Shown: positions 25,775 through 34,803, counted from the first letter of the stretch. The stretch is DNA of 62,801 bases from Micrococcales bacterium 72-143 (GCA_001898835.1 MKVM01000001.1:562814-625614); one strand, 5' to 3'. Notes: a model not told the origin generated them from the sequence alone. A program made the numbers and translations.

Positions 25775-27097
25775 ATGGACTTCAGCGTGCCCCAGGAGCG
25801 CAAGCTCGTCACCGAACTGCCCGGCCCGAAGTCCCGAGCACTGCAGGAGCGCCGCGTCGCATCCGTCTCGCGCGGAGCGGGCACGCTCGCGAACATCTAC
25901 ATGGATCACGGCGCGGGCGCCATCCTCGTGGACGTCGACGGCAACCAGCTCATCGACCTCGGATGCGGCATCGGCGTGACCACGATCGGGCACGCGCACC
26001 CCGAGGTCGCCGCGGCGGTCGCCGAGCAGGCGGCGAAGCTCACCCACACCCTCTTCACCGTGACGCCGTACGAGAACTACGTGCGCGTCGCCGAGAAGCT
26101 CGCCGAGATCACCCCCGGCGATTTCGAGAAGCACACGATCCTCGTGAACTCGGGCGCGGAGGCCGTCGAGAACGCGGTCAAGATCGCCCGGCGCTTCACC
26201 GGCCGCCGCGCGATCGTGAGCCTCGACCACGCGTTCCACGGCCGCACCAACCTCACGATGGCGATGACCTACCGTCCCTGGCCGGAGCGCGCCGGCATGG
26301 GGCCGTTCCCGGGCGAGCTGTACTCGGTGCCGGTCTCCTATCCCTTCCGCGACGGGCTCACGGGAGAGGAGGCCGCGGCGAAGACGATCGACTACATCGT
26401 CACCCACATCGGCGCGAGCGAGGTGGCCGCGTTCTTCGCCGAGCCGATCCAGGGCGACGGGGGCGTCGTCATCCCGGCGCCGGGCTACTTCGCGGCCATC
26501 AAACGCTTCTGCGAGGAGAACGGCATCGTCTTCGTCGCCGACGAGATCCAGGCCGGCATCGCCCGCACCGGCACGTGGTACTCGATCGAGCACCACGGCG
26601 TCGTGCCCGACCTCGTCACGAGCGCCAAGGGCATCGCGGGCGGCCTCCCGCTCGCCGCCGTCACGGGTCGCGCCGACATCATGGATGCCGTGCAGCCGGG
26701 CGGCATCGGCGGCACCTTCGGCGGCAACCCGGTCTCGACGGCCGCCGCCCTCAAGGTCTTCGAGATCATCGAGCGCGACGGCCTCCTCGCGGAGGCGCAG
26801 CGGGTCGAGCGGGCGATCACGGCACGGATCGGCGACTGGCCCGAGCGCTTCGGCGTCGTCGGCGAGGTGCGCGGCAAGGGCGCGATGTTCGGGATCGAGC
26901 TCGTCGAGCCCGGCACCACGACCCCGAACCCCGGCGCCCTCACCGCCGTTCTGCGGCACGCCACGGCGAACGGTGTCATCCCGCTCGACGCCGGATCGTG
27001 GGACTCGGTGCTGCGGCTGCTGCCGAGTGTCGTCATCAGCGAGGAGCTCATCGATGACGCCGCGGGCGTGCTCGAAGAGGCTCTCGCGGCGCTCTAG
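25775..27097 (+). CDS. gabT: 4-aminobutyrate (GABA) aminotransferase, first paralogue
   Basis: A 440-residue class-III PLP aminotransferase converting GABA and 2-oxoglutarate to succinate semialdehyde and glutamate. PLP-binding NSGAEAVENAVKIAR (125-139), FHGRTNL (154-160), ADEIQAG with Asp256, and SAKGIAGG with PLP lysine Lys285 are all present. The N-terminal PGPKSRALQERR is typical of actinobacterial GabT. A second copy with the same motif layout lies at 31131. It heads a two-gene unit with the HELLH protein at 27106. Confidence 0.9.
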   Translation: MDFSVPQERKLVTELPGPKSRALQERRVASVSRGAGTLANIYMDHGAGAILVDVDGNQLIDLGCGIGVTTIGHAHPEVAAAVAEQAAKLTHTLFTVTPYENYVRVAEKLAEITPGDFEKHTILVNSGAEAVENAVKIARRFTGRRAIVSLDHAFHGRTNLTMAMTYRPWPERAGMGPFPGELYSVPVSYPFRDGLTGEEAAAKTIDYIVTHIGASEVAAFFAEPIQGDGGVVIPAPGYFAAIKRFCEENGIVFVADEIQAGIARTGTWYSIEHHGVVPDLVTSAKGIAGGLPLAAVTGRADIMDAVQPGGIGGTFGGNPVSTAAALKVFEIIERDGLLAEAQRVERAITARIGDWPERFGVVGEVRGKGAMFGIELVEPGTTTPNPGALTAVLRHATANGVIPLDAGSWDSVLRLLPSVVISEELIDDAAGVLEEALAAL

Positions 27098-27105
27098 AGG
27101 ACGCG

Positions 27106-28182
27106 ATGACCGAGGAGCTCACCGACAGCCGATACCCGCGGGCCGCCGATCCGTTCCCCCCGCGCGATGGCGGACCGGACGCGCCACCGCTCGTGCGGCC
27201 GCGACGTCGTCGGCGCCGCGTCGGCCGCTGGCTAGGGCTCGGACTCGTGGTGGCGCTCGTCGCCGCGGTCGTCGTCGCGGCCCCCTGGGATCCGCAGCGC
27301 CGGCAGGCCTACGCCGACCAGTGGGTCGTCTGGACCGAGCCGCCGAGCAGCCGGATCGAGGAGCTCGCGGCCGAGCTCACCCTCACCGAGACCGGCCGCC
27401 GCATCTTCTTCGCGAGCAGGCCGCGCATCGACACGGCATCCGATTTCCAGGCGCACTGCCCGCTCGAGGGCGGTGTGGTGCTCGGCTGCTACGGCGGCGG
27501 CAGGATCTACGTCTACGACGTCACCGACGAGCGCCTCGCGGGCACGGTCGAGGCCACTGCGGCGCACGAGCTGCTGCACGCCGTCTACGAGCGGATGTCG
27601 GCAGCCGATCGCGAGCGCATCGACGCCCTCGTCGCGCAGCTCGTCGCGCAGCTCCCCGATGACGACCCGAACGTCGCCACGGTCGCGGGCTATGCCGAGT
27701 CGCAGCGCGCCGACGAGTGGCACTCGCGGATCGGCACGGGGTACACCGACCTGCCGCGGGAGCTCGCCGACCACTACGCGCAGATCTTCTCGGACCGCTC
27801 CCGGGTCGTGGCCTTCGAGGAGGCGCGCACGGCGCAGCTCGACGAGTACTCCGCCCGGATCGAGCAGCTGAGCGCCGAGCTCGACGCGGGTCTCGCCGAC
27901 CTCCAGCAGCGCTCTGCGGCCTACGACGCGGCGATCGCGCAGCTCGACGCCGACATCGACGACTTCAACCGACGCGCGGACACCGTCGGCGCCTTCGCAT
28001 CGCAGGAGGAGTTCCAGCAGGAGCGCAGCGCCCTCCTCGCCCGCCAGGATGCCCTCGAGACCGATCGTGTACAGCTCAACGCCGATGTCGACGCCTACAA
28101 CGACAAGCTCGAGGAGCTGAAGTCGCTCGACGCCCAGCGCGCGGAGCTCTACTCGCAGCTCGACAGCAAGGCTGCGGCCTGA
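27106..28182 (+). CDS. Membrane-anchored protein with HExxH motif and C-terminal coiled coil; function unknown
   Basis: A 358-residue protein I cannot assign to a named family. An Arg-rich cytoplasmic stretch (31-41) precedes one membrane helix (about 42-60), so most of the protein should be outside. HELLH (154-158) matches the HExxH zinc-protease consensus, within TAAHELLHAVYERM. A third ligand is not obvious. Two cysteines at 118 and 128 could form a disulphide. Residues about 245-355 are heptad-rich and Ala/Gln/Leu-rich, predicting a long coiled coil. It starts 8 nt after gabT with GAGG ahead of ATG. Confidence 0.75.
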   Translation: MTEELTDSRYPRAADPFPPRDGGPDAPPLVRPRRRRRRVGRWLGLGLVVALVAAVVVAAPWDPQRRQAYADQWVVWTEPPSSRIEELAAELTLTETGRRIFFASRPRIDTASDFQAHCPLEGGVVLGCYGGGRIYVYDVTDERLAGTVEATAAHELLHAVYERMSAADRERIDALVAQLVAQLPDDDPNVATVAGYAESQRADEWHSRIGTGYTDLPRELADHYAQIFSDRSRVVAFEEARTAQLDEYSARIEQLSAELDAGLADLQQRSAAYDAAIAQLDADIDDFNRRADTVGAFASQEEFQQERSALLARQDALETDRVQLNADVDAYNDKLEELKSLDAQRAELYSQLDSKAAA

Positions 28183-28192
28183 GCAAACTTGC

Positions 28193-28204
28193 GTAAGCGC
28201 TTCC
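28193..28204. promoter_or_regulatory. Candidate LacI-family operator (distal) upstream of amylase
   Basis: GTAAGCGCTTCC, with a perfect AAGCGCTT palindrome at 28195-28202 and the central CG typical of LacI/MalR/CcpA sites. It lies about 100 bases upstream of a second similar site. Confidence 0.5.
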
Positions 28205-28278
28205 ATTTCGGCCCGCCATCTCACGCCCTTGCCGCGTGCGGGGCGCCGATTCCCCTGTGAATTCGGCGTCGGCGGGTC

Positions 28279-28308
28279 TTGAAACCGACCGCAAACGCTT
28301 GCTACCGT
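28279..28308 (+). promoter_or_regulatory. Amylase promoter with embedded LacI-family operator
   Basis: TTGAAA (28279-28284) and TACCGT (28303-28308), 18 nt apart, form a likely promoter. Between them lies GCAAACGCTTGC (28291-28302), a near-perfect palindrome of the LacI/MalR type. Repression by a maltose-responsive LacI-family protein is likely; no such regulator is in this window. Confidence 0.65.
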
Positions 28309-28459
28309 GGCCGGACCGGACACCGACGTCCGGCCTCCACGGCATCCGGCGCCCCCACGGGCCGCCCCTGAGACCGCGACATGCGGATGCCGGGAGCGGG
28401 GCTCGTACGAGCCCTCCCACCCCATGCCGGCGCGACGTCGCGTCGGCGGATGGAGCATC

Positions 28460-30502
28460 ATGTCGCATCTCACCCCCGCATCGCGCGTCCGGCTGACCGC
28501 CGGACTCGCGCTCGTCGCGGCCCTCGCCGCAGGCGGCCTCACCACCGCTGTCCCAGCCCAGCCGGCCACCGCGTCCGCACCCGCCCACGACGGCAAAGAC
28601 GTCATCCTCAACCTCTTCCAGTGGACGTGGGACTCGGTCGCCGCCGAGTGCACCTCGACCATCGGCCCCGCCGGCTTCGGCTACGTGCAGGTCTCCCCGC
28701 CACAGGAGAGCATCCGGGGCACCCAGTGGTGGACCTCGTACCAGCCCGTGAGCTACCGCATCGAGTCGAAGCTCGGCACCCGCGCCGAGTTCGCGAACAT
28801 GGTGTCCACCTGCAACGCGGCAGGGGTCGGCGTGATCGTCGACGCCGTCATCAACCACATGGCGGGAGCCGACGTGGGCAGCGGCACGGGCGTCGCGGGC
28901 TCGAGCTTCGGCGTCGACAGCTTCCCGGCCGTGCCCTACGGGTACGGCGACTTCAACGACTGCCGCTCCAACATCAGCGACTACGGCGACCGCTACAACG
29001 TGCAGAACTGCCGGCTCGTCTCGCTGCAGGACCTCCGCACCGGCTCCGACTACGTGCGCACGAAGATCGCGGGCTACCTCAACGACCTCCTCTCGTTGGG
29101 GGTCGCCGGGTTCCGCATCGACGCGGCCAAGCACATCCCCGCCGCCGACCTGGTGGCGATCAAGCAGAAACTGAGCAACCCCGACGCGTACTGGGTCCAG
29201 GAGGTCATCGGCGCCCCCGGCGAGCCGATCCAGCCCTCCGAGTACCTCGGCACGGGCGACTCGCACGAATTCGGCTACGCCCGCGGACTCAAGTCCGCCT
29301 TCGACGGATCGATCGCGAACCTCAAGAACATCCAGAACGGGCTGCTCGCGTCCGCGAACGCCGGCGTGTTCGTCGACAACCATGACACCGAGCGCAACGG
29401 CGAGACCATGAACTACCAGTGGGGCGCCAAGTACCTGCTCGGCAACGTGTTCATGCTCTCCTACCCGTACGGCTCGCCGTCGGTCTACTCCGGGTACGCC
29501 TTCGGTTCCTCCACCAAGGACGACGGCGCGCCGGGCGCGAGCGCCACGAGCGTGCCCGACGCGAACTGCGCGAACAGCGCCTGGGTGTGCACGCAGCGCA
29601 AGCAGGAGATCGTCGGCATGGTCGGCTTCCACAACGCCGTCTCCGGCGCCGCGCTCACGAACTGGTACGACAACGGATCCAACCTGATCGCCTACGGTCG
29701 GGGCTCGCTCGGCTACGTCGCCATCAACAACACGGGCTCGTCGGTCACCCAGACCTTCACGACGTCGCTTCCCGCCGGCAGCTACTGCAACGTCGTGTCG
29801 GCTGGCGGATGCGCGCAGAGCTTCACGGTCTCGGGCGGCCAGGTCACGCTCACCCTCCCGGCGTACGGTGCCGTGGCGCTGCGGGTCGGTGCCGGCTCGA
29901 CCACCCCGCCGACGGACACGGCGACGACCGTGTACTACTCGACAGCGAAGAACTGGTCGGCCTACAACATCCACTACAAGGTGGGCTCCGGCGCCTGGAC
30001 CGCGGTCCCCGGGGTCGCGATGACCGCCGCCTGCACGGGATGGGTCTCCCGCGAGATCGCCACGGACGGCGCCACCGTCACCGCTGCGTTCACCAACGGC
30101 TTCGGAACCTGGGACAACAACGGCGGGCACGACTACAGCCTCTCGGGCACGCACGTCGCGGTGTCGGCGACGGGGGCCGTGACCGCGGGAGACCCGTGCT
30201 CCACGGCGCCCGCATCCGGCGCGTCGTTCACCGTCACGGCGAGCGCGGCCTCCGGGCAGTCGGTCTACGTCGTCGGCGACATCGCCGCGCTCGGCGCCTG
30301 GGCCCCCGCGAACGCGATCGCCCTCGCTCAGCAGGGCGGCAGCTGGAGCGGGACCGTCGCACTGCCGGCCGGCACGACCTTCCAGTACAAGTACATCACG
30401 CGCACGACCGCGGGGGCCGTCACCTGGGAGACCGGGGCGAACCGCACGGCGACCGTCGGCGCGAACGGATCGGTGACGCTCTCCGACACCTGGAGGAGCT
30501 GA
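28460..30502 (+). CDS. Secreted GH13 alpha-amylase with two starch-binding modules
   Basis: A 680-residue enzyme that cleaves alpha-1,4 bonds in starch outside the cell. Signal peptide about 1-40. GH13 motifs: DAVINHM (128-134), GFRIDAAKH (217-225, nucleophile Asp221), EVI with acid/base Glu248, and VDNHD (305-309, Asp309). Two C-terminal modules follow: a CBM25-like one (about 486-575, VYYSTAKNWSAYNIHYK) and a CBM20 (about 588-680, VYVVGDIAALGAWAP and FQYKYI). The ATG at 28460 has GGAG 5 nt upstream; a longer open frame upstream would run through the promoter. About 277 bases of regulatory DNA separate it from the preceding gene. Confidence 0.94.
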   Translation: MSHLTPASRVRLTAGLALVAALAAGGLTTAVPAQPATASAPAHDGKDVILNLFQWTWDSVAAECTSTIGPAGFGYVQVSPPQESIRGTQWWTSYQPVSYRIESKLGTRAEFANMVSTCNAAGVGVIVDAVINHMAGADVGSGTGVAGSSFGVDSFPAVPYGYGDFNDCRSNISDYGDRYNVQNCRLVSLQDLRTGSDYVRTKIAGYLNDLLSLGVAGFRIDAAKHIPAADLVAIKQKLSNPDAYWVQEVIGAPGEPIQPSEYLGTGDSHEFGYARGLKSAFDGSIANLKNIQNGLLASANAGVFVDNHDTERNGETMNYQWGAKYLLGNVFMLSYPYGSPSVYSGYAFGSSTKDDGAPGASATSVPDANCANSAWVCTQRKQEIVGMVGFHNAVSGAALTNWYDNGSNLIAYGRGSLGYVAINNTGSSVTQTFTTSLPAGSYCNVVSAGGCAQSFTVSGGQVTLTLPAYGAVALRVGAGSTTPPTDTATTVYYSTAKNWSAYNIHYKVGSGAWTAVPGVAMTAACTGWVSREIATDGATVTAAFTNGFGTWDNNGGHDYSLSGTHVAVSATGAVTAGDPCSTAPASGASFTVTASAASGQSVYVVGDIAALGAWAPANAIALAQQGGSWSGTVALPAGTTFQYKYITRTTAGAVTWETGANRTATVGANGSVTLSDTWRS

Positions 30503-30514
30503 CGCCACTCGACC

Positions 30515-30553
30515 GGGTGGGGGCTGCGGGGTCTCAGGCCGCAGCCCCCACCC
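30515..30553. terminator. Bidirectional hairpin terminator between amylase and osmC-like genes
   Basis: Perfect 15-bp G-C-rich inverted repeat: arms 30515-30529 and 30539-30553, 9-nt loop. It sits between the convergent stops of the amylase (30502) and the OsmC-family gene (30562), so it can serve both strands. Confidence 0.8.
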
Positions 30554-30561
30554 TCATGCCG

Positions 30562-31050
30562 TCAGGACGAGGCCGGGTCGTCGGCGAGCCGGATGACGGG
30601 CTCGTGGTGCACGGGGAAGTTCACCGACGCCGCGATGAAGCACTTCGCCGACGCCTCGTGGTGGGCGTCGAGCGCGTCCGCCGGGTCGCCCGCGGCGATC
30701 GTGACGACGGGACGCAGGGTCGCCTCCGTGAAGCGGCCCCCGCCGTCCGCGGTCTGCCGCATCTCCCCCACCGCGTCGTCGGTATAAGCGACCACGACGA
30801 TGCCGCGGGACGACGCGACGTGGAGGTAGCTGAGCAGGTGGCACTGGCTGAGGGCGGCGAGAAGCAGCTCCTCCGGGTTCCAGCGCTCCCGGTCGCCGTG
30901 GAAGGTGCGGTCGCTCGATCCGGCGAGCTCGTGCAGCTTGCCCCCCGCGCGGACGACGTGGTCGCGTCCGTACGCGCGGTAGCCGGAGGTTCCGGTGCCG
31001 CGATTGCCCGTCCATTCGACGGAAACCGCGTAATGATGGCGGTGATCCAT
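30562..31050 (-). CDS. OsmC/Ohr-family peroxide reductase
   Basis: A 162-residue protein of the OsmC family, thiol peroxidases acting on organic hydroperoxides. Two conserved cysteines are present: Cys70 in LLLAALSQCHLLSYLH and Cys137 in ASAKCFIA. NPEELLLAALSQCH is the family signature. ATG 31050 is favoured, with GAGG about 6 nt upstream, over an in-frame GTG four codons earlier. Solo gene, convergent with the amylase. Confidence 0.88.
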   Translation of the reverse strand: MDHRHHYAVSVEWTGNRGTGTSGYRAYGRDHVVRAGGKLHELAGSSDRTFHGDRERWNPEELLLAALSQCHLLSYLHVASSRGIVVVAYTDDAVGEMRQTADGGGRFTEATLRPVVTIAAGDPADALDAHHEASAKCFIAASVNFPVHHEPVIRLADDPASS

Positions 31051-31117
31051 GGGAATCCTCACTCTGAGCAGGCCACGACTACGGAATCAGCAGCATCCGG
31101 GAGTGCCGGGTCGGCGG

Positions 31118-31130
31118 TAGGATCGCAGCC
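31118..31130 (+). promoter_or_regulatory. -10 element of the second gabT promoter (possibly leaderless)
   Basis: TAGGAT at 31118-31123 followed by 7 nt and ATG 31131, with no Shine-Dalgarno sequence. It is one base longer than the 6-nt spacing of the other examples. Confidence 0.4.
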
Positions 31131-32483
31131 ATGACCGACACGCTGACGCCCCCCACGGTAGCGCCGCTCGCATCCGAGCGCCGCGTCGTCACCGCGATCC
31201 CCGGACCGCGGTCGATCGCGCTCCAGGAGCGACGTCGGCAGGTGGTGTCGGATGGCGTGTCGAGCGCGCTGCCGGTGTTCATCGAGCGCGCCCACGGCGC
31301 GATCCTCGTCGACGTGGACGGCAACCAGTTCATCGACCTCGGCGCCGGAATCGGGGTGACCACGATCGGGCACACCGACGACGCGGTCGTCGCCGCAGCA
31401 GGAGCCCAGCTCGCCGACGTCACCCACACCCTCTTCACCATCACGCCCTATGAGGAGTACGTGCGGGTCGCCGAGCTGCTCGCCGAGCACACGCCGGGCG
31501 ACTTCGCGAAGAAGACCGTGCTCGTGAACTCGGGCGCCGAGGCCGTCGAGAACGGCGTCAAGATCGCCCGCAAGTACACGGGCCGCGCGGGCGTCGCCGT
31601 GCTCGAGCACGCCTACCACGGCCGCACCAACCTCACGATGGCCATGAACTTCAAGGCCATGCCGTACGCGCTCGGCTTCGGCCCGTTCGCGGGCGACGTC
31701 TACCGTGCGCCGAACTCGTACCCGCTGCACGACGGCCTCACGGGCGAGGCGGCGGCGAAGCGCACGATCGACTACCTCGAGAAGACGGTCGGCGCGTCCG
31801 ACCTGGCCTGTCTCGTGGTGGAACCGATCCAGGGCGAGGGCGGGTTCATCGTGCCCGCCGACGGCTACCTGCCCGCGCTCCAGGAGTGGTGCACGGCCAA
31901 CGGCATCGTCTTCATCGCCGACGAGATCCAGTCGGGCATGGCGCGCACGGGCGCGTACTTCGCGAGCGAGCACTTCGGGCTCGTCCCCGACCTCGTGCTC
32001 TCGGCCAAGGGCATCGCGGGCGGTCTGCCGCTCGCGGGCGTCACCGGTCGCGCGGAGATCATGGATGCCGCCCAGCCGGGCGGCCTCGGCGGCACCTTCG
32101 GCGGCAACCCCGTCGCGTGCGCGGCGGCGGTCGCCGTGTTCGAGCGGATCGAGAGCGACGGGCTGCTCGCGGAGGCGGCGCGGATCGAGGCCCGGCTGCG
32201 TCCCGCCCTCGAGGGCCTGCGCAAGCGGTTCCCGGTGATCGCCGAGGTGCGCGGGATCGGCGCCATGATCGCGGTCGAGCTGCTCGACCCCGCCACCCAC
32301 GAGCCGCGCGCCGACCTCCCCGCCCGCATCGCCGCCGAGGCCGCCCAGCGCGGCGTGCTCGTGCTCACCGCGGGCACCTACGGCAACGTGCTGCGCTTCC
32401 TGCCGAGCCTCGCCCTCGACGACGCCCTGCTCGACGACGCCCTCGAGGTGCTCACCGAGTCGTTCGCCGCGGCGGGCGCGTGA
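31131..32483 (+). CDS. gabT: 4-aminobutyrate (GABA) aminotransferase, second paralogue
   Basis: A 450-residue class-III PLP aminotransferase, clearly paralogous to the protein at 25775: the same order of NSGAEAVENGVKIAR (133-147), YHGRTNLTMAM (162-172), ADEIQSG with Asp264, and SAKGIAGG with PLP lysine Lys293, and the same PGPRSIALQERR opening. It may differ in substrate, for example 5-aminovalerate or beta-alanine. It overlaps the asparaginase start by 4 nt (GTGA), so the two are co-translated. Confidence 0.9.
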   Translation: MTDTLTPPTVAPLASERRVVTAIPGPRSIALQERRRQVVSDGVSSALPVFIERAHGAILVDVDGNQFIDLGAGIGVTTIGHTDDAVVAAAGAQLADVTHTLFTITPYEEYVRVAELLAEHTPGDFAKKTVLVNSGAEAVENGVKIARKYTGRAGVAVLEHAYHGRTNLTMAMNFKAMPYALGFGPFAGDVYRAPNSYPLHDGLTGEAAAKRTIDYLEKTVGASDLACLVVEPIQGEGGFIVPADGYLPALQEWCTANGIVFIADEIQSGMARTGAYFASEHFGLVPDLVLSAKGIAGGLPLAGVTGRAEIMDAAQPGGLGGTFGGNPVACAAAVAVFERIESDGLLAEAARIEARLRPALEGLRKRFPVIAEVRGIGAMIAVELLDPATHEPRADLPARIAAEAAQRGVLVLTAGTYGNVLRFLPSLALDDALLDDALEVLTESFAAAGA

Positions 32484-33403
32484 CGCATCCGCTCGACGCG
32501 GGCTCCTCGGTGGAACTCGCCGTCGCCGAGCGCTCGGACTGGCCCGAGTCGCGGCATCTCGGTGCCGCGGTGCTCGTGGACGCCGACGGCGCGGTGGTGC
32601 GCGCCCTCGGCGACCCTCGCGCACTGGTCTACCCGCGCTCGACCCTCAAACCGGTGCAGGCGACCGCGGTGGAGCTCCTCGGCGTCGTGTTCGACGAGGA
32701 GGAGACGGTGCTCTCCGCCGCGAGCCACGCGGGCACCCCCGCCCACGTCGCGGTCGTCGAGCGCATGCTCGGGAACGCGGGGCTCGGCGCCTCCGCGCTG
32801 CGCTGCCCCGCCGACTGGCCGGGCGACCCCGCCGCGCGGCGGGCGGCATCCGAGCCCCTCCGCATCACGATGAACTGCTCGGGCAAGCACGCCGCGTTCC
32901 TCGCCGCGGCGGTCGCGCACGGCTGGGACACCGAGAGCTACCTCGACCCGACGCACCCCGTGCAGCGCCACGTGCTCGAGACGGTCGAGCGCACCGCGGG
33001 CGAGACGATCACGCACCTGGGCGTCGACGGATGCGGCGCGCCCATCCCGACGCTGAGCCTCGTCGGGCTCGCGCGTGCCGCCTCCCGCACCGCGCGCGGC
33101 GGCACCGCGCTCGGCGACGCGATCCTGCGTCACCCGTGGGCGCTCGACGGCCCCGGGCGCAGCAACACGGTCACGATCGAGCGCACGGGGCTCGTCGCGA
33201 AGCTCGGTGCCGAGGGCGTGCTCGTGCTCGTGACGCCGGGAGGCGCGGCGGTCGCCGTGAAGGCGCTCGACGGCGCCCACCGCGCCACGACGCCCGTCGG
33301 CCTCGAGCTGCTCGTGCGCGAGGGGCTGCTCCCCCGTGAGACGGCCGACGAGACCCTCGCCGCCCTCGCCGACCCCTGGACTACGCTGCGCCTCGCGTTC
33401 TGA
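32480..33403 (+). CDS. L-asparaginase II-family protein (PF06089 type)
   Basis: A 307-residue protein similar to the Rhizobium-type thermolabile asparaginase family, which hydrolyses asparagine to aspartate and ammonia. Conserved segments: YPRSTLKPVQA (about 51-61), SAASHAGTPAHV (about 76-87), NCSGKHAAFL (about 131-140) and GVDGCGAP (about 177-184). The Ser/Lys pair in the NCSGKH and STLKP motifs is probably catalytic. GTG start overlaps the gabT stop. It may supply amino groups or nitrogen alongside the aminotransferase. Confidence 0.85.
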   Translation: MTHPLDAGSSVELAVAERSDWPESRHLGAAVLVDADGAVVRALGDPRALVYPRSTLKPVQATAVELLGVVFDEEETVLSAASHAGTPAHVAVVERMLGNAGLGASALRCPADWPGDPAARRAASEPLRITMNCSGKHAAFLAAAVAHGWDTESYLDPTHPVQRHVLETVERTAGETITHLGVDGCGAPIPTLSLVGLARAASRTARGGTALGDAILRHPWALDGPGRSNTVTIERTGLVAKLGAEGVLVLVTPGGAAVAVKALDGAHRATTPVGLELLVREGLLPRETADETLAALADPWTTLRLAF

Positions 33404-33433
33404 CGCCGTCGCGGGGGTGCGGATTCGAGGGCG

Positions 33434-34801
33434 CTACCCGTACAGCGACGCGACGGCCTCGCGGAAGGCCTCCGTGTGCCGCGCGACGTCGGCCGAGGTG
33501 GTGGCGGGCGACATGAGCGCCATGTTGTGGAACGGCGTGATGAGGATGCCGCGGTTGAGCGCGTGCAGGTGCAGGTACTGCTGCAGGGCGAAGTCGTCGG
33601 CGTCGGACGCCTCGCGACCGTCGCGCGGCGGGGTCGGCCGGAACGAGTACTCGGCGCGGCAGCCGAGCTGGGTCACCTGCCAGGGCACGGAGAACTCGTC
33701 GATCGCCGCCTGCACGCCGTCCGTCCATTCGGTCGCACGCGCGATCATCCCCGGGTACACCGCGGGCGTGAGCACCTCGGACAGGGTCGCACGGATGCCG
33801 GCCATCGACACCGCGTTGCCGGCGAGCGTGCCGCCCACTCCCCCGACGTCGATGTCCTCGAGCCCCTCGCCCTCGGGGTCGAGTCGCTCGCGCACCGCGG
33901 CCGCGAACTGCGTCGTCATGCCCCAGGCGCCGGCCGGGACGCCGCCCGCGATCGTCTTGCCGACGACGACCGCGTCGGGCCGCAGCCCGTCTCGCGCCGT
34001 CATGCCGCCAGGCCCCGCGCAGAGCGTGTGGGTCTCGTCGATCACGAGGTAGGTGCCGGTGTCCCAGCAGGCGCGCATCACGCCCTCGTGCCAGTCGGGG
34101 TCGGGCAGCACGATGCCGATGTTGGTCATGGCGGGCTCGATGAGCACCGCCGCGACCTCGCCGGTGTCGAGCGCCGCGCGCATGGCGGGGAGGTCGTTGA
34201 AGGGGACGACGATCGTCGTGAGCGCGGGGTCGACGGGCGGCCCGATGTTGCCTCGGCGCGGCACCACCCGCCCGTCCGCGTCGAGGGTCGCGTAGGCCTC
34301 GTCGACCGTGCCGTGGTAGCTGTAGTCGATCACGACGACCTTCGGGCGGCCCGTGACGAGGCGCGCGTAGCGCAGCACGTGGCGGTTGGCGTCGGTCGCC
34401 GAGAGCGTGAACTGCCACCGCTCGAGGCCGAACCGGCCCGCGAGCTCGTGCGCGGCCGCGGCGGCGTCCTCGGTGGGCAGCATGAACGTCGCGCCGCGCG
34501 CCAGCCGCTCCGCGATCGCGCGCACGCTCGGCTCGGGGGCATGCCCCACCATCGCGCCCGTGTCGCCGAGGCACAGGTCGACGTGGTCGATCCCGTCGGC
34601 GCAGGTGAAGTGCGCGCCCTTCGCCTCCGTGACGTAGACGGGCCAGGGACCCGGCCACTTCTCCATCCACAGCATGGGCACGCCGCCGGGCATGACCTCC
34701 GAGGCTTCGCGGTGCAGCCGGGCGGACTCCGGGCGCGCGGCACGGAAGGTGTCGAGCTCCGCCTCCCACAGCTCGGTGAGACGCGCGCGATCCACGTACA
34801 T
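33434..34801 (-). CDS. Class-III PLP aminotransferase, glutamate-1-semialdehyde-aminomutase-like (last gene of pot operon)
   Basis: A 455-residue aminotransferase with PGGVPMLWM near residue 38, SATDANRHVLRYAR (134-147), DYSYHGTVDEAY (159-170), VIDETHTL with Asp255, and VVGKTIAGGVPAG with PLP lysine Lys282. The GSA-aminomutase-like motifs make it unlike the gabT pair. The start at 34801 is 2 nt after the permease stop, so it is in the polyamine transporter operon and probably acts on the imported amine or its product. It should not be read as a haem-pathway HemL. Confidence 0.85.
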   Translation of the reverse strand: MYVDRARLTELWEAELDTFRAARPESARLHREASEVMPGGVPMLWMEKWPGPWPVYVTEAKGAHFTCADGIDHVDLCLGDTGAMVGHAPEPSVRAIAERLARGATFMLPTEDAAAAAHELAGRFGLERWQFTLSATDANRHVLRYARLVTGRPKVVVIDYSYHGTVDEAYATLDADGRVVPRRGNIGPPVDPALTTIVVPFNDLPAMRAALDTGEVAAVLIEPAMTNIGIVLPDPDWHEGVMRACWDTGTYLVIDETHTLCAGPGGMTARDGLRPDAVVVGKTIAGGVPAGAWGMTTQFAAAVRERLDPEGEGLEDIDVGGVGGTLAGNAVSMAGIRATLSEVLTPAVYPGMIARATEWTDGVQAAIDEFSVPWQVTQLGCRAEYSFRPTPPRDGREASDADDFALQQYLHLHALNRGILITPFHNMALMSPATTSADVARHTEAFREAVASLYG

Positions 34802-34803
34802 CG

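Noticed and set aside
28307-28459. Upstream extension of the amylase frame
   Set aside because: It would run through the promoter and operator, has no ribosome-binding site and no signal-peptide logic; the ATG at 28460 gives a proper signal peptide.
33434-34801. Haem-pathway glutamate-1-semialdehyde aminomutase (HemL)
   Set aside because: Placed at the end of a polyamine importer operon with no haem genes nearby; motif similarity to HemL is at family level only.
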